From NCBI GenBank assembly GCA_023129165.1, contig JAGMCL010000116.1, forward strand, positions 1-38,884: a DNA stretch of 38,884 nucleotides, read 5' to 3'. Both the position numbers and the translations under genes were made by a program. The number at the start of each line of letters is the position of its first letter. The stretch's first letter is position 1. Shown here one piece after another: positions 33,271 to 38,884 of this stretch. The notes under the pieces were generated by a model. The model worked only from the letters and a program-made list of their open reading frames with translations, did not search any database and was not told the DNA's origin. Origin of the DNA: Caldifarciminota bacterium (GTDB taxonomy: Bacteria > Hydrothermota > UBA3073).

Positions 33271-34407
33271 ATGTATAAAATCGCAATACTTGGGTCCACC
33301 GGGTCTATTGGTACCCTAACACTTGAGGTCATATCACATCTTGGGAGAGATTTTAAGGTTACCGCCTTATCAACAAACTCTAATATAGAGCTGCTTCAGG
33401 AGCAAATTAACAGGTTTTCTCCTGAGGTGGTCTGTATATGTAATGAATCTGACTTTAGAACCACAAGAATCAGAGGTGTTAGATTGCTTACAGGAAGAGA
33501 TGGCCTTGCTGAAATTGCATCTGGAGAGTCTGATATTATAGTTAATGCTCTTGTTGGAGCTGTAGGTATTTATCCTACAATAACGGCTCTTGAGTCTAAA
33601 AAACGGGTGTGTCTGGCAAATAAGGAAACCCTTGTATCATTTGGAGACATCGTAATGGATACTGCAAGGAAATATGGTGGAGAGATATTACCTATAGATT
33701 CTGAGCATTCTGCTATACATCAGTGCATCCAGACGGATAAAAGAAAGGTTGCTGAGATTATTCTTACTGCATCCGGAGGACCATTCAGGCAGTCAGTTAT
33801 AAATGAAAGCATAACACCAGAGGATACCCTGGCACATCCTGTTTGGAAAATGGGTAAAAAGGTGACAGTGGATTCAGCTACTCTCATGAATAAGGGTTTG
33901 GAGGTAATAGAGGCAATAAAACTTTTTAAAATAGCACCTGAAAACATCAGTGTTTTAATACATCCACAATCAATAATTCACTCCATGATCAGATTCGCCG
34001 ATAATTCAATTCTGGCACAGCTTTCTTTGCCTGATATGAGACTTCCTATCCAGTATGCACTAACATACCCGGAGAGGTTTCCTTCTTTAGTTGAACCTCT
34101 CAATCTGGCAAAGGTGAAAACCCTCGAATTTGAGCCTCCTGATAAAGAAAAATTTCCGTGTCTTTCTTTAGCATACAGGGCAATTTCTGAAGGTGGAACT
34201 ATGCCAGCTGTTCTATCTGCATCAGACGAAGTCTGTGTTAATTCTTTTCTAATAAAAAAAATAACACTGCCAGATATTTCAAAGATAATTACTCAGGTAA
34301 TGGACAGACATAATGTTATGAACATTCCAACCTTTAAGGAGATAGAAGAGGCTGACAGGTGGGCACGGGGAGAAACACTGAAGGTCATAGAGAGTTTAAA
34401 TCAATAA
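33271..34407 (+). CDS. dxr: 1-deoxy-D-xylulose 5-phosphate reductoisomerase
   Basis: Dxr catalyses the committed step of the MEP isoprenoid pathway, forming MEP from DXP with NADPH. The 378-residue protein has the nucleotide motif ILGSTGSIG (6-14), CLANKETLVSFG (about 114-125), metal ligands in PIDSEHSAIHQ (D143, E145), and TVDSATLMNKGLEVIEA (199-215, with N207, K208, E211). All catalytic residues known from E. coli Dxr are present. The ATG lies in an AT-rich stretch without a good ribosome site. It precedes rseP by 15 bp. Confidence 0.97.
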   Translation: MYKIAILGSTGSIGTLTLEVISHLGRDFKVTALSTNSNIELLQEQINRFSPEVVCICNESDFRTTRIRGVRLLTGRDGLAEIASGESDIIVNALVGAVGIYPTITALESKKRVCLANKETLVSFGDIVMDTARKYGGEILPIDSEHSAIHQCIQTDKRKVAEIILTASGGPFRQSVINESITPEDTLAHPVWKMGKKVTVDSATLMNKGLEVIEAIKLFKIAPENISVLIHPQSIIHSMIRFADNSILAQLSLPDMRLPIQYALTYPERFPSLVEPLNLAKVKTLEFEPPDKEKFPCLSLAYRAISEGGTMPAVLSASDEVCVNSFLIKKITLPDISKIITQVMDRHNVMNIPTFKEIEEADRWARGETLKVIESLNQ

Positions 34408-34422
34408 CAATCATTATATAAT

Positions 34423-35688
34423 ATGGCTATTCTATTAAATATTGTAGGCGCTATAATTGCACTTTCTATAATTATTGTGTCGCATGAATTCGGACACTTT
34501 CTGGCTGCAAAGCGTTCAGGAATCGGTGTACCAGAGTTTTCTATGGGATTTGGTCCCAGGCTCTTTGGTTGGGAAAGAGGTGAAACTAAATATAGTTTAC
34601 GACTTATACCATTTGGAGGTTATATAAAAATGGCAGGAGAGCAGCCTGTGACAACAACAGGTAGTGATAGGGAGTTTCTATCGAAACCACCAATAATAAG
34701 GACAATAGTCATATTTCTGGGTCCTTTCTTTAACTTTATACTTGCAGTAGTATTATTCTCCTTCATAAATCTCTTCTTTGGAATTGGAACAATTGGTAAT
34801 ACAGTCATAAATGATGCTCCAAAAGTTACAGGGTTAGAAAAGTATGATAGAATATTATCCATAAATAAGGTACCAGTATCTGACTGGTGGGAAATAGAAA
34901 AGGCTGTGAAGAGAAACTATGAAAATACAATAACACTTCTCAGAGATGGTGACACCCTTACTTACACTGCAGCAGATACATATCTCGATAGTGTAGTTCC
35001 TCTCGTGCCGTCAAATCTGGGGGACATCGAAAGGAATGGTCCTGCCTACAGGTCTGGTCTTAGAAAAGAAGATAGAGTAATACAGATTAGCGATGTAGAG
35101 ATTTCCGACTGGCAGACCATGGTAAATATAATTCGGGAAAGTCCTGGTGATACTCTTGTAGTAGTATTTGTAAGATCATCAGATACACTCACGACAACGG
35201 TAGTACCAGAGGGTCGAGAAGCGATGATTGGTGACGAAGTAAAAAAAATAGGAATGATAGGCGTAGCAGTACATATGAAGAGAAAGAATTTAGGATTATA
35301 CTCCTTCTATCAGGGTCTAAAGGATACAGGTGCAATAATATGGCTTACTGTTTCATTCCTGAAGCAACTTTTCACCGGCGAGATGTCTCCAAAACAACTT
35401 GGAGGCCCGTTGGCTATAATACAGTTTGCCGGACAAACTCTATCCTGGGGAATTCCTTCTTTTCTCTCATTTATTGCCTTTCTTTCCTGTCAGCTTGGGA
35501 TTCTGAATCTCCTCCCATTTCCACCCCTTGATGGTGGTAATCTTCTGCTAATCCTTATTGAGAAAATAACTCGAAAACGTCCATCAGAAAAAATTTCCTT
35601 AATCATTCAGATGGTCGGCTTTGCGCTTTTACTATTATTCATGTTGTATGTTACGATGAATGATATAACAAGGTTTTTCAGACGCTAA
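34423..35688 (+). CDS. rseP: RIP site-2 zinc metalloprotease RseP
   Basis: An intramembrane protease of the S2P/RseP family that cleaves anti-sigma factors and leftover signal peptides. The 421-residue protein has the zinc motif HEFGH (21-25) in the first membrane helix, FGPRLFGWERGETKYSLRLI, and two PDZ domains (about 125-185 and 200-262). The second active-site motif is NLLPFPPLDGG (362-372), followed by a final membrane helix. The target is not evident here, as no sigma/anti-sigma pair lies in the window. Its stop overlaps by four bases with the converging RNase HII fusion gene. Confidence 0.95.
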   Translation: MAILLNIVGAIIALSIIIVSHEFGHFLAAKRSGIGVPEFSMGFGPRLFGWERGETKYSLRLIPFGGYIKMAGEQPVTTTGSDREFLSKPPIIRTIVIFLGPFFNFILAVVLFSFINLFFGIGTIGNTVINDAPKVTGLEKYDRILSINKVPVSDWWEIEKAVKRNYENTITLLRDGDTLTYTAADTYLDSVVPLVPSNLGDIERNGPAYRSGLRKEDRVIQISDVEISDWQTMVNIIRESPGDTLVVVFVRSSDTLTTTVVPEGREAMIGDEVKKIGMIGVAVHMKRKNLGLYSFYQGLKDTGAIIWLTVSFLKQLFTGEMSPKQLGGPLAIIQFAGQTLSWGIPSFLSFIAFLSCQLGILNLLPFPPLDGGNLLLILIEKITRKRPSEKISLIIQMVGFALLLLFMLYVTMNDITRFFRR

Positions 35689-36812
35689 CCTTTAGATTTT
35701 ATTCTAAACGCCTTTCTGCTGCTTCTTGATTTTTTCCTAACACCCTCATATACTGGTATCGAATAGATAATAGTACCAAGTCCTTTCTTAAGTTCATCGA
35801 GCTCCCTCTTGTGTTCTATAAAAACTACACTATCAGGATTTATAAGTTTTATTTTTGACCTTTTGAAATTGAGGTCTCTGATATATCCAGAGGTATCAAT
35901 TATAAGCAAATCAACCTGTGGGACCTTCTTCTTAAACCATTCAATTCCTGTAAGTATCCTCCCTTCACATCCACTGGGTGAAAGACTAAAAACAGGAAAG
36001 GTTAACAAAGGACTTATCTGCTCAAGCCTTCGTATCCTTTTATCTGCTACACCAAAACCGAGTGTTCCTGGGGGACCTATATGAGATTGACCAGGGTCCA
36101 GATCCAACACTCCAACCGCCAAACCTTTCTTTATTCCAATATTTACCAGTTCCTTGGCAAATTCTGTCTTGCCTGTATCTCTCCCACCAACAATCATAAT
36201 TTTTCCCTTCCTCACTATTACATCTCTAACTGGCTGCCATCTCTTCCTTATTATTTCGGGATATCTATACCATTCGGAGATAAACACCTGTGTTTTAATA
36301 TCCCCAGGATAGCCCGAACCAAAATCCCCATATATACTGTGTAAACTGCTTATCAATCTGTCCCTTTCCACCTTTGCGAGTATAGATGCAGCACTGACAC
36401 AGGGAAAAATATCATCTGCATGACTTTTCGCTACTATTGGTATATCCTTCTGGATTGCCTTCCTTAACCTATCTACGAATTTATATCTTGAGTTTTCTGC
36501 CACAGGTACATCCAAAAATACAGTTTCTGCGTCAGCTTCCCTTATTATTGAGGCAGCAGCTTCCAATTCAAGTGTGTTGAGATTCTTTCTATCAATAAGA
36601 GACACTGAAATTTCCGCTATCCAGTATCTCATTACGCTCTCTTTAATCTGAGGCTCAAGCAATTCCCGTCTTCTTGAGGATAATTTCTTTGAATCTCGAA
36701 CTCCTAAGCTTTTAAGTCTATCTTCTGTCATATCATCATACAAAACACCTGCCATAATCATTGGACCTATAGCTGGTCCTCTGCCTGCCTCATCTATTCC
36801 AATAATTTTCAT
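35685..36812 (-). CDS. rnhB: RNase HII fused to a Clp1/Grc3-type polynucleotide kinase domain
   Basis: A 375-residue fusion. Residues 1-about 195 are RNase HII of the archaeal/H2A-like branch: IGIDEAGRGPAIGPMIMAGV (4-23; catalytic D7, E8), SLGVRDSKKLS, FLDVP (D101), SHADDIFPCVSAASILAKV (catalytic D133) and DFGSGYPGD (163-171, Y168). All four acidic residues are present. Residues about 200-375 are a P-loop domain with Walker A GGRDTGKT (209-216), LDLDPGQSHIGPPGTLGFG (236-254) and LLIIDTSGYI (302-311), the hallmarks of Clp1/Grc3 5'-OH polynucleotide kinases; the tail is basic. RNase HII incises at ribonucleotides in DNA, so the kinase may heal 5'-OH ends during the same repair. The gene lies 24 bp downstream of the nucleoside phosphorylase gene. 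Confidence 0.88.
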   Translation of the reverse strand: MKIIGIDEAGRGPAIGPMIMAGVLYDDMTEDRLKSLGVRDSKKLSSRRRELLEPQIKESVMRYWIAEISVSLIDRKNLNTLELEAAASIIREADAETVFLDVPVAENSRYKFVDRLRKAIQKDIPIVAKSHADDIFPCVSAASILAKVERDRLISSLHSIYGDFGSGYPGDIKTQVFISEWYRYPEIIRKRWQPVRDVIVRKGKIMIVGGRDTGKTEFAKELVNIGIKKGLAVGVLDLDPGQSHIGPPGTLGFGVADKRIRRLEQISPLLTFPVFSLSPSGCEGRILTGIEWFKKKVPQVDLLIIDTSGYIRDLNFKRSKIKLINPDSVVFIEHKRELDELKKGLGTIIYSIPVYEGVRKKSRSSRKAFRIKSKG

Positions 36813-36836
36813 GATAATTAATAATGTCTGATTGAA

Positions 36837-38138
36837 TTACAACTTTTCTATTATCATATGTTCCTTGGGCAATGGTTCTCTACCAAATTTGAAAGCTGAG
36901 AGGATTGATTCTTTAACTATTTTAATTCGTTCCCTTATCTTATCTTTATTTTTCAAATCCCCACAAACATCCTCCTTCCAGTAAATAGAGGCAAGTATAT
37001 CCCCTTTTTCAATCCAATCTCCTACCTTCTTCTGAAATATAATCCCCTCAGACAATTCCTCGGTTGTCACAGCAATTCTTCCTATCCCCTCTGTATCCAT
37101 ATCTACTATATAGGCACCCCTATTTGCTAAAATATCCTCTCTGGTACAATCTTCAAGCAGTTTTTCCGGGATATCAATATATGAAACATCTCCTCTCTGA
37201 AATTCCACAAACTCCTTGAATTTCTTTAGTGCACTTCCATCTCTTATCTTCTCTACAAGTTTAATATCTTTTAAACCAGCAAGGTCAACTATTGCCTGTG
37301 ACAATGTTAGTGTAACATCCATTAAATCAGAAGGATATTCCTCTCCTCTGAGAACTCTAATTGCCTCGTATACCTCAACACCTGAACCGACTGCTTTTCC
37401 AAGAGGTATATTCATATTGGTTAATAATGAATTTATCTTTATCCCCATCCTTCTGGCAACATCCATAATTGATTCGGCAAGCCTGAGGGCGTTATCTCTT
37501 GTCTTCATAAATGCACCCTTACCTACCTTTATGTCCATAACAAGACCATCAATATCCTCTGACAGCTTCTTGGAGAGTATACTTGATGTTATCAGTGGAA
37601 TGGATCCCACCGTTCCAGTCTTATCTCTAAGTGAGTAAAACTTCTTATCTGCTGGAGCAATTCTTTCTGTCTGTCCTGCAATGACCATACCTATATCTCT
37701 TATTCCTTTCTCTATTTCCTCATTAGATAGATAAACCTGCATTTTGGGTATCGACTCGAGCTTGTTCAGGGTACCACCAGTATGTCCCAGAGACCTTCCC
37801 GAGAGCATGGGAACTGCAATACCACAGGATGATATGAGAGGTGCAAGAAGAAGAGAAACCTTATCTCCAACACCACCAGTGGAGTGTTTATCAAACTTTT
37901 GTCGAGAAATACGTAAGTTAAGTTTCTCGCCACTTTCTATCATACTCTTGGTAAGAGCAAAGGTCTCCTCTACATCCATATCATTCAGAAAAATCGCCAT
38001 CAGGAGTGCCGAGGTCATATAATCGGGTATCTCTCCATTTACAACACCTTTTACAAACCAATCAATATCGTCTGAAGAAAGTGCTTTTGAATCCCTCTTT
38101 CTGGCTATTATATCCAGGGTATACCTTTCACTATCCAT
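36837..38138 (-). CDS. Pyrimidine-nucleoside/thymidine phosphorylase
   Basis: A 433-residue enzyme that phosphorolyses thymidine or uridine to base and (deoxy)ribose 1-phosphate in salvage. It has the helical N-domain, the phosphate site KHSTGGVGDK (84-93), the family signature SGRSLGHTGGTLNKLES (113-129), and the C-terminal domain with GAYIVDMDTEGIG. The signature carries serine (S116) where glycine or alanine is usual and asparagine (N125) where aspartate is usual. AAGGAG lies five bases before the ATG. Names deoA (thymidine) and pdp (pyrimidine) cannot be separated here. It probably shares a transcript with the RNase HII fusion gene downstream. Confidence 0.93.
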   Translation of the reverse strand: MDSERYTLDIIARKRDSKALSSDDIDWFVKGVVNGEIPDYMTSALLMAIFLNDMDVEETFALTKSMIESGEKLNLRISRQKFDKHSTGGVGDKVSLLLAPLISSCGIAVPMLSGRSLGHTGGTLNKLESIPKMQVYLSNEEIEKGIRDIGMVIAGQTERIAPADKKFYSLRDKTGTVGSIPLITSSILSKKLSEDIDGLVMDIKVGKGAFMKTRDNALRLAESIMDVARRMGIKINSLLTNMNIPLGKAVGSGVEVYEAIRVLRGEEYPSDLMDVTLTLSQAIVDLAGLKDIKLVEKIRDGSALKKFKEFVEFQRGDVSYIDIPEKLLEDCTREDILANRGAYIVDMDTEGIGRIAVTTEELSEGIIFQKKVGDWIEKGDILASIYWKEDVCGDLKNKDKIRERIKIVKESILSAFKFGREPLPKEHMIIEKL

Positions 38139-38162
38139 AATATCTCCTTAAATACTGAAAAG

Positions 38163-38190
38163 GTAGTGTGCAAAATCTAACCACAGACCT
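38163..38190 (-). repeat. Half copy of the AACCACA element
   Basis: GTAGTGTGCAAAATCTAACC then ACAG (38164-38187) matches the reverse complement of 30931-30954 with one difference. Confidence 0.6.
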
Positions 38191-38272
38191 ACCTATCCCA
38201 TCCTCTTCCTTTTAATATGAGATTGCTTCATCCCGACTCCCGTCTGAATTCGCAAAGGCGGCTTTCTGTTTT

Positions 38273-38321
38273 TGTCATTGCGAGTCCGTCGCACTTCTTG
38301 ACGGATAGCGTGGCAATCTCA
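38273..38321 (+). repeat. Dispersed palindromic element copy
   Basis: TGTCATTGCGAGTCCGTCGC through GACGGATAGCGTGGCAATCTCA. It is the opposite-strand counterpart of 33136-33178. Confidence 0.7.
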
Positions 38322-38349
38322 TTTGTCTATAACTATCTATACTTAAATG

Positions 38350-38414
38350 CGATTGCTTCGCCTGCCTGCCGGCAGGCAGGTCGTCCGTCAATCGACGGAC
38401 TCCTCGCAATGACA
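38350..38414 (-). repeat. Dispersed palindromic element copy with inserted GC palindrome
   Basis: Starts CGATTGCTTCG, contains the perfect 20-bp palindrome CCTGCCTGCCGGCAGGCAGG (38361-38380) and CCGTCAATCGACGG (38385-38398), and ends CGCAATGACA. It looks like the 33136 family with another palindrome nested in it. Confidence 0.65.
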
Positions 38415-38449
38415 AGAAAGAGAATGTAAAAATGAGATTGTATCATCCC

Positions 38450-38884
38450 TTATCTCCTCATATTATCTATAATCAAAACAGCACCAGCAATAGCAAATAT
38501 TATATTTGGAAACCAGCTTCCAAGTGTTGGTGAAATTATACTCGCTCTACCGAACGCCCTGCCAAGTTGTGTAAACCCCCAGTATAAAAAACTTGAGAAC
38601 ATTGCTATTGCAAATCCAAGAATAAAACCGCTTGTCCTGACTCTTCCCGCAAGAGGTACACCAATAAGTATTATTATAAGATTTATGAACTGGTATGATA
38701 TCATATAATATAAGTCAGAGAGTTCTCCGGTAACATCGTAGCCACCTCTCTTTCTGAAATCTATGTATCTCTTAAGTTCTAAATAATTCATTGTCACTGG
38801 TTTTTTTCTCTCCTGTAAAAGCATTTTTACTCCCTCTCTCAACCAATCAACCTCAAGGGTATCAAATTCCTGAGCCACCTCTAT
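38450..38884 (-). CDS. LptF/LptG family permease, C-terminal part (partial at window edge)
   Basis: At least 144 residues, open to the right end of the window; the GTG at 38878 is internal, not a supported start. The visible part has a soluble segment (LEVDWLREGVKMLLQERKKP and MNYLELKRYIDFRKRGGYDV), then three or four membrane helices with NLIIILIGVPLAGRVRTSGF and FIAFG-like SSFLYWGFTQLGRAFG. This matches the C-terminal half of YjgP/YjgQ proteins, the inner-membrane subunits of the LPS exporter that work with LptB. LptF and LptG cannot be separated on this fragment. It lies upstream of the nucleoside phosphorylase gene, across a repeat-rich gap. Confidence 0.85.
   Translation of the reverse strand: MEVAQEFDTLEVDWLREGVKMLLQERKKPVTMNYLELKRYIDFRKRGGYDVTGELSDLYYMISYQFINLIIILIGVPLAGRVRTSGFILGFAIAMFSSFLYWGFTQLGRAFGRASIISPTLGSWFPNIIFAIAGAVLIIDNMRR

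Larger units (their letters stand above)
38139..38449. other. 311-bp repeat-filled gap
   Basis: No gene. It contains half of the AACCACA element (38163-38190), two copies of the GAGATTGC...GCAATGACA family (38273-38321 and 38350-38414), and a related start at 38219. The apparent + strand frame here is encoded by repeat sequence. Confidence 0.65.

Noticed and set aside
35685-36812. Two separate genes wrongly joined
   Set aside because: The frame is continuous from RNase HII through the P-loop domain with no internal stop or ribosome site near the junction (codons about 190-205), so a fusion is the simplest reading.
38217-38429. 70-codon + strand reading frame
   Set aside because: It is made entirely from the repeat elements at 38219-38414.

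Overview
The window is an AT-rich bacterial chromosome segment. An outer membrane is indicated by lptB, the C-terminal part of an LptF/LptG permease, a Wza-like exporter and an O-antigen-type flippase. The secreted gingipain-like (C25) peptidase ends in an FlgD-like/type IX-type sorting domain. Together with the many small palindromic repeats and tail-to-tail gene blocks, this suggests an uncultivated diderm lineage of the WOR-3/Stahlbacteria, Marinimicrobia or Cloacimonadota kind. That placement is an inference from gene content, not from a marker tree.

Layout. (1) 1-6863, + strand: the translation block rimP (lacking its C-terminal domain), nusA, infB, rbfA, then a secreted double-domain M16 peptidase. 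(2) 6919-12753, - strand: a membrane glycosyltransferase, two tandem paralogous PMT-like glycosyltransferases and a GT4 glycosyltransferase; a decayed copy of the GT4 3' end lies between the two paralogues. (3) 12965-18468, - strand: a 1464-residue C25 peptidase with a beta-propeller-like region and sorting domain, and a radical SAM protein with its own near-consensus promoter. (4) 18599-23707, - strand: FAD-dependent GGR-family reductase, SAM methyltransferase, flippase, fabD and lptB. (5) 23708-24526: an 819-bp gene-free region bounded by a 75-bp inverted repeat whose two outer ends supply the -35 boxes of divergent promoters. (6) 24527-28562, + strand: sugar epimerase, a four-helix-bundle (S23/IVP) gene flanked by simple inverted repeats, an RmlB-like dehydratase, a Wza-like exporter and a Wzz-like chain-length protein. 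(7) 28613-35688, + strand: the classical series rpsB, tsf, pyrH, frr, uppS, cdsA, dxr, rseP. (8) 35685-38884, - strand: an archaeal-type RNase HII fused to a Clp1/Grc3-type polynucleotide kinase, pyrimidine-nucleoside phosphorylase, and the end of an LptF/LptG permease.

Functionally the window combines core translation and isoprenoid/phospholipid genes with envelope polysaccharide assembly: nucleotide-sugar modification, polyprenyl-linked glycosyl transfer, flipping and export. UppS and CdsA feed the same lipid-carrier and membrane pathways. The most unusual gene is the RNase HII-polynucleotide kinase fusion (35685-36812), which puts a ribonucleotide-incision enzyme and a 5'-OH end-healing kinase in one polypeptide. 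Intergenic gaps are rich in palindromic elements; one also appears inside the rmlB-like reading frame. I saw no tRNA, rRNA, CRISPR array or transposase gene.
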